64,000 nucleotides of DNA, taken from the NCBI RefSeq assembly GCF_001890385.1, contig NZ_CP018221.1, positions 2,777,501 through 2,841,500 on the forward strand, in the 5' to 3' direction. Position 1 is the first letter of the stretch. Each line of letters begins with the position of its first letter. The stretch is from Tardibacter chloracetimidivorans. Lineage in GTDB: Bacteria > Pseudomonadota > Alphaproteobacteria > Sphingomonadales > Sphingomonadaceae. The notes under the pieces are model-generated. The model made no database searches and was not told where the DNA came from. It saw only the letters and a program-made list of their open reading frames with translations. The translations under genes and the position numbers were made by a program. Of the stretch, positions 26,893 to 37,457 are shown piece by piece.

Positions 26893-27300
26893 ATGGGAAA
26901 GATGACCAGCAACGGCGACTTGGCAGCAACGGAAACCGGGGCCCGGCTCGCGCCCTGGATGAGCGCTCTCGTCCGGTACGTGCAGTCGAACCAGCCCGAT
27001 CTCACCAACCGCCAGCTTGCGCTGCTGCTGATCGTCTATCTTCTGCCCGGCCCCCACACGGTGCGTGGCCTTGCCGCCCGGCTCCATGTGTCAAAGCCCG
27101 TCATCACCCGCGCGCTGAACTCGCTTTCCGCGCTCGGCTATCTCCGGCGGCAGCGCGACGAGAGCGACTTGAGGAATGTGCTTGTCGAACAGACGCCAGA
27201 TGGTAACGATTTTCTCAAGGCGTTTGCAAAGCTGATCGAACGGGCGAATGACGGCGCAACCAATGACGAGCCCCGGCGCGCGGCCGCCGGGACGCAATAG
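26893..27300 (+). CDS. MarR family transcriptional regulator
   Basis: This 135-residue winged-helix protein has the order helix (QPDLTNRQLALLLIVYLLPG), helix-turn-helix (TVRGLAARLHVSKPVITRAL), wing (LGYLRRQRDESDLRNVLVE) and C-terminal dimer helix. This is a minimal MarR fold. An ATG at 26902 is an alternative start, and neither start has a strong ribosome site. The 3' end overlaps the NlpC/P60 gene by about 50 bases, so the two are translated from one message. The ligand is unknown. Confidence 0.8.
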   Translation: MGKMTSNGDLAATETGARLAPWMSALVRYVQSNQPDLTNRQLALLLIVYLLPGPHTVRGLAARLHVSKPVITRALNSLSALGYLRRQRDESDLRNVLVEQTPDGNDFLKAFAKLIERANDGATNDEPRRAAAGTQ

Positions 27301-28159
27301 CTTCAGGCTGGAAGGCCCGTCGATAGCCCTTGATCCGCGCATTCACGCCTTCCGCCCCGATATCGCCGATCTGGCGCTCGCCGGGCAGGTTTTCGCAACT
27401 CACTATGTAAAGCCCGAGACATGGCGGTGCGTTGGCCCGTCCGTGATGGTGCGGCGTTCGCCCGAAAAGACGGACGAGGCGATCAGCCAGCTTTTGCTGG
27501 GCGAGGAGTTCGCCGTTCTCGACGTCGGCGGCGAATGGGCCTGGGGCTTTTGCCGGCACGACCATTATGTCGGCTATGTCCCGTCGGCCGCGCTCGGAAG
27601 AGGTGGACCGACCCCCACCCATGTCATTGCGACGCCGCTGGCGCTGATCTTCGACAACCCCGACATAAAATCCGGAATCACCGGTCGGCTGCCGATGGGC
27701 GCGCGCGTTGCGGCGATGGAGACGAATGAGGAGGGCTTCATCCGCACGGCACGGGGATGGCTGCACCCCCGCCACATCATGCCCAGCGGCGAAGCCCGGG
27801 CCGATCCTGTCGCAATTGCCGAGCAACTGACGGGCGCGCCCTATCTGTGGGGCGGCCGCGCGGGCGACGGGCTGGACTGCTCCGGCCTTGTCCAGCTTTC
27901 GCTCGGCCTGTGCGGAATCTTTGCGCCGCGCGACAGCGACCAGCAGGCGGCGGCGCTTGGAAAGCAAGTGGCGGCGGGCGATCTCAGGCGCGGCGACCTC
28001 GTCTTCTTTCCGGGCCATGTCGGCTTGATGGCGGATGGGGAAAGGCTGATCCACGCCAGCGCCCATTGGATGCGGGTTGCGGTCGAGCCGCTGGCCGATG
28101 TGGTCGCGCTCCTTTCAACGGAGCGCGACCCTCCGACACCGATCGTGAAGCGGCTATAA
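27248..28159 (+). CDS. NlpC/P60 family cell-wall endopeptidase with SH3-like domains
   Basis: This 303-residue cysteine peptidase carries two SH3b-like segments (about 45-100 and 115-175) followed by the NlpC/P60 catalytic domain. The triad is Cys211 in GLDCSGLV, His257 in GHVGLMADG and His269 in LIHASAH. Related proteins cleave gamma-D-Glu-diaminopimelate bonds in recycled murein peptides. No signal peptide is visible, so it may act on imported peptides in the cytoplasm. The start lies inside the upstream MarR gene; ATG 27263 is an alternative. The adjacent M17 aminopeptidase points to peptide recycling. Confidence 0.85.
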   Translation: MTAQPMTSPGARPPGRNSFRLEGPSIALDPRIHAFRPDIADLALAGQVFATHYVKPETWRCVGPSVMVRRSPEKTDEAISQLLLGEEFAVLDVGGEWAWGFCRHDHYVGYVPSAALGRGGPTPTHVIATPLALIFDNPDIKSGITGRLPMGARVAAMETNEEGFIRTARGWLHPRHIMPSGEARADPVAIAEQLTGAPYLWGGRAGDGLDCSGLVQLSLGLCGIFAPRDSDQQAAALGKQVAAGDLRRGDLVFFPGHVGLMADGERLIHASAHWMRVAVEPLADVVALLSTERDPPTPIVKRL

Positions 28160-28162
28160 CGC

Positions 28163-29395
28163 TCAATCGCCCAACGACAATTTGGCGAAGAGCATGAAGG
28201 ACCGGGGATCGTCGCCATAGGCGAAATCGATCCGTGCCGGCTTGTCATAGGCGCTGACAAGCCCGCCCAGCGCCAGATTCCACTCGCCGCCGAGCGGAAG
28301 CTGCCACGCATAGCCCAGGCTCAGCTTGCTGACGGTAAGCGGCACGCCATGCAGCGGCGAGTGATGATCGAACAGTTCATTATTCTCCACCCGTTCGGCC
28401 CGGGCGAAGATATTGTGCCGCTCGGCCGCCTTCCAGTTCGCCTCGATCAGCCATGCGTCCAGCACCGGTCCGGGTTTCAGGTCTTTCCGCGCATAGGCCC
28501 CGGTCACCGACAGGCGGCTGCTCGCATAGCTGATGCTTGCGGTGAGACGCCCGACGTCCTCGCCCGGATGAAGCGCTTCGGGTTCCTTGATCCCGGCATA
28601 GGAAATCTGCGCTGACCAGTGCGGCGATGGAGTCCAGCTGGCGCGCACGGCCCAGCTGTCGAGCCGGGGCGTGTCGATGCCCCAGCGTTCCTCGTTCGGT
28701 TCAGTCCCGTTGAAGGCAGATGCTTCCACCTGCCAGTGGTCGGTCCCGATTCCCGCCGTCAGCACGCCGAAGGTGATGTGGGTGGAATCGAACCAGTGGT
28801 GAGTGACGGGCGCTTCCGGGTTGAAGCGGGCCGAACCCCTGTGCATGAACGCCGCCGGGCCGATCGCGGGCTCGCCCGGAAGACCCCCGTAGAGGAACGC
28901 GCTGGCATTGCCGCCAAGGTCGAAGTCGAGCCGGGCCGACATTTCCATCAGGAAGTCGTGCGGATGCTGCCGATCGATGAGCGGTTCGCCATTCGCCGTC
29001 TCCCCGCTTGCGAAAAGGATGGGGTAGCCGCGCTTTCCCATCAGCGGATCCAGCGACGCCATGGCGCGAAGCTGGAGCCCCGCTCCGTCGCCCAGCGGAC
29101 GGCTGGCGTCCAGCATCGCCATGCTCTGGACAAAGGCCTTTTCGCTGCCGCGGGGGCCGCCCTGGTCGGAATAGACGCCCCAGGCATAGCCGTGCGCCAT
29201 CAGCATCCAGTCGCCCGAGATGATGTGCGCACCGGTCATCGGCTCGAAGCCCGGCTGTCGGCTGGTGCCGGAGCCGGGTTGCCACGGCGCTGTGCTGTCG
29301 CTGCCGTGCATGGCGTACGCGGAATGGTCCATGTCCTGCCCAACGGCTGGACCGGCGGAGGCAATGGCCCCGCCAAGCAGAATGAGTTTCAACAT
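28163..29395 (-). CDS. outer-membrane beta-barrel-like protein of copper-resistance type clusters
   Basis: This 410-residue protein has a signal peptide (about 1-19, ending AVGQ) and a His/Met-rich mature N-terminus (DMDHSAYAMHGSD). Many alternating aromatic strand segments follow, such as WMLMAHGYAWGVYSDQGG, GNASAFLYGG, WSAQISYAGIKEPE and SKLSLGYAWQLPLGGEW. It ends in a short strand with LFAKLSLGD. It matches the uncharacterised barrel proteins often seen beside cop/cus metal-resistance genes. I recognise the type, not a defined function. It is followed upstream (same strand, 44-base gap) by a small Cys/His protein. Confidence 0.6.
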   Translation of the reverse strand: MLKLILLGGAIASAGPAVGQDMDHSAYAMHGSDSTAPWQPGSGTSRQPGFEPMTGAHIISGDWMLMAHGYAWGVYSDQGGPRGSEKAFVQSMAMLDASRPLGDGAGLQLRAMASLDPLMGKRGYPILFASGETANGEPLIDRQHPHDFLMEMSARLDFDLGGNASAFLYGGLPGEPAIGPAAFMHRGSARFNPEAPVTHHWFDSTHITFGVLTAGIGTDHWQVEASAFNGTEPNEERWGIDTPRLDSWAVRASWTPSPHWSAQISYAGIKEPEALHPGEDVGRLTASISYASSRLSVTGAYARKDLKPGPVLDAWLIEANWKAAERHNIFARAERVENNELFDHHSPLHGVPLTVSKLSLGYAWQLPLGGEWNLALGGLVSAYDKPARIDFAYGDDPRSFMLFAKLSLGD

Positions 29396-29439
29396 CTGTG
29401 TTTCCTGTCTGATCGTGATGAGCGGTTGCCCGCGATGGA

Positions 29440-29757
29440 TCAGCAGGTCAGGCGCGGCGGCGGCGTGTCGGGCGCAACCGTCTGGGCATGAAGCGCGGTC
29501 GCCGTTGCCGAGGGCGTCACGGCGGACCTGGGAGCAGCACCGCGGATCGCCAGCGCCGTCCGGGGCATTGTGACGGCGCAGCCGATGCAGACATGCCCCG
29601 CCTGAACCGCCCGGTCGTCTGTAGAGTGCTTTGCGGCCTCCTCATGGCACGAGCCGGTGACATGCTGGTTCTGTGCCGCAGCGTCAGCCATGCTCCAGCC
29701 GCCGGCGATGGCGACCAGAATGACAAGAGCCAGCGCTGCTGTGCGTATCCAGAGCAT
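29440..29757 (-). CDS. small secreted Cys/His protein, possible metal-related
   Basis: This 105-residue protein has one N-terminal hydrophobic segment (LWIRTAALALVILVAIAGGW), so it is periplasmic or membrane-anchored. It carries potential metal ligands SCHEE and HVCIGC, plus a final Cys. It resembles DUF2946-like proteins found in copper clusters. It is the first gene of a two-gene minus-strand unit with the barrel protein and is divergent from the siroheme-synthase-like gene (63 bases between). Assignment is by context. Confidence 0.5.
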   Translation of the reverse strand: MLWIRTAALALVILVAIAGGWSMADAAAQNQHVTGSCHEEAAKHSTDDRAVQAGHVCIGCAVTMPRTALAIRGAAPRSAVTPSATATALHAQTVAPDTPPPRLTC

Positions 29758-29820
29758 TTCCAATGAATAGGAATGCGGTGGAGGCTTGGCAATGTCGCCC
29801 CGCCGCGCAACAAGAGGGTT

Positions 29821-30597
29821 GTGGAAAGCCTGCCCGTCTTCCTGAGCCTGAAAGGCCGTCCCGTCATCCTTCTTGGCGAAGGCGCCGCCGCTGCCGCCAA
29901 GGCGCGGCTGCTGGACCGCGCGGGCGCCCGGATCATTCGGGATGAAATGGCGGACGCCGCTATCGCTATCGTTGCGATAGAGGATGATGCGGCCGCCACG
30001 GCTGCAGCCGGGCGGCTGAAGGCGCGGGGCATTTTGGTGAACGCGATGGATCGACCCGCGCTGTGCGACTTTACGTTGCCCGCGATTGTCGACCGGTCGC
30101 CGGTCATCATCGCCATCGCCACCGGGGGCGCTTCGGCCAGCCTTGCAAAGGCGCTGCGCCAGTGGCTGGAGGCGATGCTTCCCGCCTCGCTCGGCGGCCT
30201 TGCCGAAGCGCTGAAGACGGCGCGGGCGAAGGTGAAGGCGCGGTTTGCCGATGCGGGCGAGCGGCGCGCCTTTCTGGACGGCCTGCTGATGCGCGGCGGC
30301 CCGCTGGACCCGCTCGCGCGCCATGCGGACGCTGATGAGACGATCAAGACGGCGCTTGGCGGCGGGGTGGAAGCGGGCGGTCTGGAACATGTCGCGCTGA
30401 CCAGCACCGATCCCGACGAGTTGACATTGCGCGCCGCCCGGCTGCTGGCCGGCGCGGACCGGGTCTATCACCTGCCCGACGTCCCGCCCGCGATCCTCGA
30501 CCGCGCGCGCGCCGATGCGGAGCGGATCGCTGCGTCCGCCCCCCCTTCGGACGTACCGCCGGGACGGTCCGTGTTCATCGGATGGAGCGGGGCGTGA
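29821..30597 (+). CDS. siroheme synthase N-terminal type protein (precorrin-2 dehydrogenase/ferrochelatase-like) with truncated methyltransferase tail
   Basis: This 258-residue protein starts SLPVFLSLKGRPVILLGEG and matches the Met8/CysG N-terminal domain that oxidises precorrin-2 and inserts iron. Features are the Rossmann strand, FTLPAIVDRSPVIIAIATGGASASLAKALR and the helical end. The Gly-rich loop is altered (GEGAAAAAKA for GGGxVAxRK). Residues about 190-258 (TSTDPDELTLRAARLLAGADRVYH, shortened in the element names here) resemble only the first 70 residues of the CysG uroporphyrinogen methyltransferase domain, so the bifunctional enzyme has lost its C-terminal half. The start is GTG 29821 with AGAGGG just before it. 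Confidence 0.75.
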   Translation: MESLPVFLSLKGRPVILLGEGAAAAAKARLLDRAGARIIRDEMADAAIAIVAIEDDAAATAAAGRLKARGILVNAMDRPALCDFTLPAIVDRSPVIIAIATGGASASLAKALRQWLEAMLPASLGGLAEALKTARAKVKARFADAGERRAFLDGLLMRGGPLDPLARHADADETIKTALGGGVEAGGLEHVALTSTDPDELTLRAARLLAGADRVYHLPDVPPAILDRARADAERIAASAPPSDVPPGRSVFIGWSGA

Positions 30598-31553
30598 ACC
30601 GCGAATGGGCCTATGTCGTCGAAGACGCGGGCAAGGCGAGCGCCGTGCCGCGCGAGGAGGCGGTGGCGCGCCACGGGCACGCGTCGCTCGTCTGGATTCA
30701 CCTGAACGGCCGCGACAGCGGCTCGCTGGAATGGCTTCGCGACCGGTGCGGCATCCCCTATCCGGCCTTTCTCGCGCTGACGGCGGTGGAGACCCGGCCC
30801 CGCGCCGATTTTCTGGATAGCGGCGCGATCATAAACCTGCGCGGACTTGGCGCGACGCCCCATGATGATCCCGATACGCTGGTTTCCATCCGGCTCTGGG
30901 CGGAGGCGGGCTTCGTGATCTCGATCAGCTATCGCACCATTTCAGCGATCGAGCAGGTCTGCGAGAAGACGCGCGCCGGGCGCATTCTGGACCCGGGCGA
31001 CCTGATCGTCGATCTTGCCGACGCCATCACCGCGCGGCTGGACCCGGAAGTGGCGGTCCTCGGCGATCTCATAGACGATCTGGAAGGCCATATCGGCGAG
31101 AGGGCGGTGGCGGGCGCGCGCAGCCGCATTGCGGGCGTCCGGTCGCGGTCGATCGACTTTCGCCGTTTCCTTCAGCCGCAGCGCGATGCACTGGAGCGGC
31201 TGTCGCTGACGACCGCCGAATGGGTGACCGAGGAAGACCGGCTGCACCTGCGCGAAGCAGCCAATCGCGCCGCACGCATGGCCGAAGAGCTTGAGGCGGT
31301 GCGCGAGCGATCCGCCCTGCTCCACGAGCAGCTCACCGATCTCAGGACCGAGCAGATCGACCAGCGCTCGCTGATCGTCGCGCTGATCGCGCTCATCTTC
31401 CTGCCGCTCACCTTTGTGACCGGCCTGTTCGGGATGAACGTCGAAGGTATTCCAATCCGCAGCGACGGCATGGCCTTCTGGTGGATCGCAATCGGAAGCT
31501 GCGTCTTCGGCGCGGCGCTGTGGCTGATCGTCAGATGGCGGCGATGGATTTGA
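30594..31553 (+). CDS. CorA/ZntB family divalent-cation transporter
   Basis: This 319-residue protein (323 from ATG 30582) has a large N-terminal cytoplasmic domain and two C-terminal transmembrane helices separated by the GMN motif (FGMNVEGIP). The RLLRF-like coiled helices and the charged RWRRW C-terminus point to the ZntB subgroup, which carries Zn2+ with protons. GTG 30594 was chosen because it overlaps the previous stop (GTGA) and has GGAGCGGGG before it. It probably shares a transcript with the siroheme-like gene and is convergent with the receiver protein, overlapping it by 23 bases. Confidence 0.85.
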   Translation: MNREWAYVVEDAGKASAVPREEAVARHGHASLVWIHLNGRDSGSLEWLRDRCGIPYPAFLALTAVETRPRADFLDSGAIINLRGLGATPHDDPDTLVSIRLWAEAGFVISISYRTISAIEQVCEKTRAGRILDPGDLIVDLADAITARLDPEVAVLGDLIDDLEGHIGERAVAGARSRIAGVRSRSIDFRRFLQPQRDALERLSLTTAEWVTEEDRLHLREAANRAARMAEELEAVRERSALLHEQLTDLRTEQIDQRSLIVALIALIFLPLTFVTGLFGMNVEGIPIRSDGMAFWWIAIGSCVFGAALWLIVRWRRWI

Positions 31554-32163
31554 CCGGCGACGATCTGGTCGCTTCATCCGGCGTCCGGTCGCGGCTTGCC
31601 AGCCGGGCATTGAGTGCCGCCTTTTCGGCCAGAAGCGCTTCGATCCGCGTCTGAAGCTCCTCGATCTCCAGCGTGCGGCGGACGAGCCGCGCGTCAAGCG
31701 CCCCGACCGCCTGTCGGAGCGTCGCGGCTTCCCGCGCACGGTCGAGCTGGCGTTCGATCCGGGCGGCGAGCACCGGAGGCGCGCAGGGCAGCAGGATGTG
31801 ATCGTCGGCGCCCGCGTTCAGCGCGGCCACGGCGGAGGCGGCGTCGGCGGAATGGGCGACGATGATGACCGGCAGCTGGGCGTTTTCCCTGCTGCCGCGC
31901 ATTTCGCGCAGCAGGTCGATCCCGGTCAGCCCCGGCATGTTCTGGTCCAGAAGCAGCAGGGCCGGGCGTTCCGACCGAAGCATCATCAGCGCCGCGCTGC
32001 CGCTTTCGACGGCCGAAACCCGATAGGCCAGGTGGCCGAGGTCGGCCGAGAGCGTATCCCTGCTGGAAGGTGAAGCGTCGGCGATCAGAATCAGCGGGCC
32101 GCCTGAAGCATAGGCCCCGGCCGCATCGGATTGCGCGGTTGAACCGTTGTGTTTCATGTCCAT
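31531..32163 (-). CDS. atypical response-regulator receiver protein with coiled coil
   Basis: This 210-residue protein is a CheY-like receiver domain (about residues 22-140) followed by a long Ala/Arg/Glu/Leu coiled coil with no DNA-binding domain. The phosphorylatable Asp is present (LLLLDQNMPG). Three other hallmark residues are changed: the acidic pair reads IADAS instead of VDDS, the Thr/Ser position is Ala (IIVAHS), and the Lys before Pro is replaced (ILLPCAPP). Either phosphorylation is altered or this is a pseudo-receiver. Neighbours give no partner kinase. Confidence 0.8.
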   Translation of the reverse strand: MDMKHNGSTAQSDAAGAYASGGPLILIADASPSSRDTLSADLGHLAYRVSAVESGSAALMMLRSERPALLLLDQNMPGLTGIDLLREMRGSRENAQLPVIIVAHSADAASAVAALNAGADDHILLPCAPPVLAARIERQLDRAREAATLRQAVGALDARLVRRTLEIEELQTRIEALLAEKAALNARLASRDRTPDEATRSSPVKSIAAI

Positions 32164-32252
32164 CAGGCCCTGACGTCCTTTCCCAGCTGGCCTGAGCTTA
32201 GGACAACAGGGTCAACGCTTGCTTAACGCTGCGCCGTCCGGCGCAATTATCG

Positions 32253-34934
<2,682 letters not shown>

Positions 34935-34981
34935 CGGCTCCTCGAATGCTGCGTCGCAACAGCATCGGACCCTTTGGCCGA

Positions 34982-35548
34982 TCATGCAAGCAGTTCGGTA
35001 TCCCAGTAGAGGTAATCACGCCATGTCTCGTGCAGGAAGTTCGGCGGAAAGCCGCGGCCGTTTTCCTGTAGTTCCCAGCTCGACGGCCGTTCCGGACGCG
35101 CGGCGAGCGCCATATGGGCCTGGGCCGGCGTGCGGCCGCCCTTGCGCAGGTTGCAGGGCGCGCAGGCCGTCGCCACATTTTCCCATGTCGTGCGGCCGCC
35201 AAGCGCGCGCGGGATGACGTGATCGAAGGTGAGGTCGTCGTGCGATCCGCAATATTGGCAGCGGAAGCGGTCGCGAAGGAAGAGGTTGAACCGGGTGAAG
35301 GCGGGATGCGTGGCGGGACGGACATATTGGCGAAGCGCGATGACCGACGGCAACCGCATGGTGCGGCTGGGGCTGTGGATTTCCCGCTCATATTCCGCGA
35401 TGATATCGACACGTTCCAGGAACGCGGCCTTGATGGCGGTCTGCCAGGGCCACAGGCTCAAGGGGTAATAGCTGAGCGGCGTGTAATCGGCGTTCAGCAC
35501 AAGCGCGGGGCAGCTGTCGGGATGCCGGATAAGGTCGGGGTGGTACAT
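34982..35548 (-). CDS. HNH endonuclease
   Basis: This 188-residue stand-alone HNH nuclease has zinc-binding pairs CQYCG and CAPCNLRKGG flanking the catalytic DHVIPRALGG, the normal HNH/5mC-type (pfam01844/14279) order. The N-terminal half (ALVLNADYTPLSYYPLSLWPW) is typical of the widespread cyanobacterial/alphaproteobacterial housekeeping version. There is no restriction methylase nearby. It lies 47 bases upstream of ppc on the same strand. Confidence 0.9.
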   Translation of the reverse strand: MYHPDLIRHPDSCPALVLNADYTPLSYYPLSLWPWQTAIKAAFLERVDIIAEYEREIHSPSRTMRLPSVIALRQYVRPATHPAFTRFNLFLRDRFRCQYCGSHDDLTFDHVIPRALGGRTTWENVATACAPCNLRKGGRTPAQAHMALAARPERPSSWELQENGRGFPPNFLHETWRDYLYWDTELLA

Positions 35549-35703
35549 AGGGCGGGCACTACTCCGTTGTCAGGCTCACCGCCGTCCAACCCCCGCGCCT
35601 GTCGCACCCAGAGCCGGAGCCGCCGCGGGCCGCCGTCTCGACTTTCGTCACGCCGCTACTGCCTAAACCACGTGACATCCGCATGACAGCACGGGGAAGA
35701 GTC

Positions 35704-36585
35704 ATGCGTCAAGCTCCAGTTGCGGTCACCCGTTTCGCGCCGTCGCCCACCGGGCGGCTGCATCTGGGCCATGCGCTGTCTGCGGTGTTGTCGCATGATC
35801 TGGCGAGCGCGGACGGCGGGCGCTTTATACTCAGGATAGAAGATATCGACCCCGGCCGGTGCCGTGAGGCCTTTGTCGAGGGCATATTCGAGGATCTTCG
35901 ATGGCTCGGGCTCGGCTGGGACGGTGAAGTCGTCCGCCAGTCGGCGCGGATGCATCTCTATTCGGATGCGCTCGCCCGGTTGCGCGACATGGGCCTCATT
36001 TACCCCTGCTTTTGCACAAGAAGCGAAATCGTGGCGGAAATCGCGGCGAGCGGGGCCGCGCCGCATGGGCCGGACGGGCCGCTCTATCCCGGCACATGCC
36101 GCATGCTGTCGACGGAGGAACGGGCGCGGCTTTTGCCGGATACGCCCCACGCCCTGCGGCTGGATATGACGGCGGCGGTCGCCCTGGCCGCGCCGCTCCA
36201 CTGGCATGACGACCGGGCGGGAACGGTCGCGGCGCGTCCCGAGATGTTCGGCGACGTCGTCCTTGCACGAAAAGATGCGCCCGCGTCCTATCATCTGGCG
36301 GTGACGGTGGACGACGCCGCACAAGGGATAACCGATGTGGTGAGGGGCCAGGATCTGTTCGCCGCAACCCACGTCCACCGGTTGCTGCAGGCGCTGCTGG
36401 GCCTGCCGACACCCCGCTACCACCACCATCCGCTGGTGACGGACGCCGCTGGCCGCCGCCTGGCGAAGAGAGATCGCGCGCTGACGCTTGAGGAGATGCG
36501 GCGGGCGGACGCCGACCCGGCGGCGTTGCTCGCACGGCTCAGAAGCGGCGATTTGACGGTTGGCAGGCTGTACCAGAAAGCGTAG
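35704..36585 (+). CDS. gluQ: glutamyl-Q tRNA(Asp) synthetase
   Basis: This 293-residue truncated GluRS-like enzyme attaches glutamate to the queuosine base of tRNA-Asp. It shows the HIGH-type motif HLGH (TRFAPSPTGRLHLGHAL), a zinc site (CFC and, further on, YPGTCR), and a KMSKS-like loop reading GRRLAKRDRA. It has no anticodon-binding domain, which separates it from gltX. The start is ATG 35704 behind GGGGAAGAG; an ATG at 35683 is less likely. Confidence 0.92.
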   Translation: MRQAPVAVTRFAPSPTGRLHLGHALSAVLSHDLASADGGRFILRIEDIDPGRCREAFVEGIFEDLRWLGLGWDGEVVRQSARMHLYSDALARLRDMGLIYPCFCTRSEIVAEIAASGAAPHGPDGPLYPGTCRMLSTEERARLLPDTPHALRLDMTAAVALAAPLHWHDDRAGTVAARPEMFGDVVLARKDAPASYHLAVTVDDAAQGITDVVRGQDLFAATHVHRLLQALLGLPTPRYHHHPLVTDAAGRRLAKRDRALTLEEMRRADADPAALLARLRSGDLTVGRLYQKA

Positions 36586-36595
36586 TCCCCAAGGC

Positions 36596-36796
36596 GTGAA
36601 TAGCTTCTTCTTCATTCTGATCGCGCTCGGGGCGCTTGCCACACTTTTCGTACTGGTGCGCGGGATCGTGCTGATGGCGTCCGGCAAGGATGTCGGCGGC
36701 AAGCGCCAGAACAAGCTGATGGTCAACCGCGTGATATTGCAGGCGGTGACGATATTGATCGTGGTCGTCTTTCTGATGTTCGCTTCCGGACGCTGA
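36596..36796 (+). CDS. twin-transmembrane (HIG1-like) small protein
   Basis: This 66-residue protein has two hydrophobic helices (FFFILIALGALATLFVLVRGI and ILQAVTILIVVVFLMF, shown in part) separated by a basic, Asn-containing loop (GKDVGGKRQNKLMVNRV). This is the pattern of bacterial HIG1-domain proteins, which associate with respiratory complexes. GTG 36596 is taken as start because the frame upstream overlaps gluQ. The adenosyltransferase gene begins 7 bases later. Confidence 0.75.
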   Translation: MNSFFFILIALGALATLFVLVRGIVLMASGKDVGGKRQNKLMVNRVILQAVTILIVVVFLMFASGR

Positions 36797-36803
36797 GCGG
36801 CAG

Positions 36804-37376
36804 ATGGTCAAGCTCAACCGCATCTACACCCGCACCGGCGACAATGGCACGACCGGCCTGGTGGACGGCTCGCGCGTGTCGAAGGCCGATCCGCTGATGG
36901 CCGCGATCGGCACGGTGGAGGAAGCCAATGCCGTGCTTGGCCTTGCGCTGCTCGACATCGAAAGCGATGGGCACCGCGCGATGGTGAGCCGCATCCAGAA
37001 CGAATTGTTCGATCTCGGGGCAGACCTTGCCACTCCCTATGTGGCGGGCGAGGCGGAAGGCGCCGCGCTGCGCATCACTTCCGCCCAGTCGACGCGTCTT
37101 GAGACCGAGATGGACGAGATGAACGAACATCTGGAGCCGCTCCGTTCCTTCATCCTTCCGGGCGGCCTGCGGGCAGCGGCGGCACTTCACCAGGCGCGTA
37201 CCGTGGCGCGGCGGGCGGAGCGGCTCGCGGTGGCCGCGAACGCGGAGCGCGGCCTCAATCCTGCGGCGCTCGTCTATCTGAACCGCCTCTCCGACCATCT
37301 ATTCGTGCTGGGGCGCGCCATAAATGCCGACGCCGGCGGCGACATACTCTGGCAGCCCGGCGCGACGCGCGGCTGA
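36804..37376 (+). CDS. PduO-type ATP:cob(I)alamin adenosyltransferase
   Basis: This 190-residue trimeric enzyme makes adenosylcobalamin from cob(I)alamin and ATP. Motifs are IYTRTGDNGTTGLVDGSRV (ATP binding), RRAERLAV, and YLNRLSDHLFVLGRAIN. Length is normal. Close spacing to the twin-TM gene suggests a common transcript; no other cobalamin genes are present in the window. Confidence 0.93.
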   Translation: MVKLNRIYTRTGDNGTTGLVDGSRVSKADPLMAAIGTVEEANAVLGLALLDIESDGHRAMVSRIQNELFDLGADLATPYVAGEAEGAALRITSAQSTRLETEMDEMNEHLEPLRSFILPGGLRAAAALHQARTVARRAERLAVAANAERGLNPAALVYLNRLSDHLFVLGRAINADAGGDILWQPGATRG

Positions 37377-37457
37377 CGGCTTTTATCGCCCACCCGCGCA
37401 ACCAAATCCGTTTTCTGCCCGTTACAGGGCATCGAAGATGCGGGGAGAGCGCTGGAC

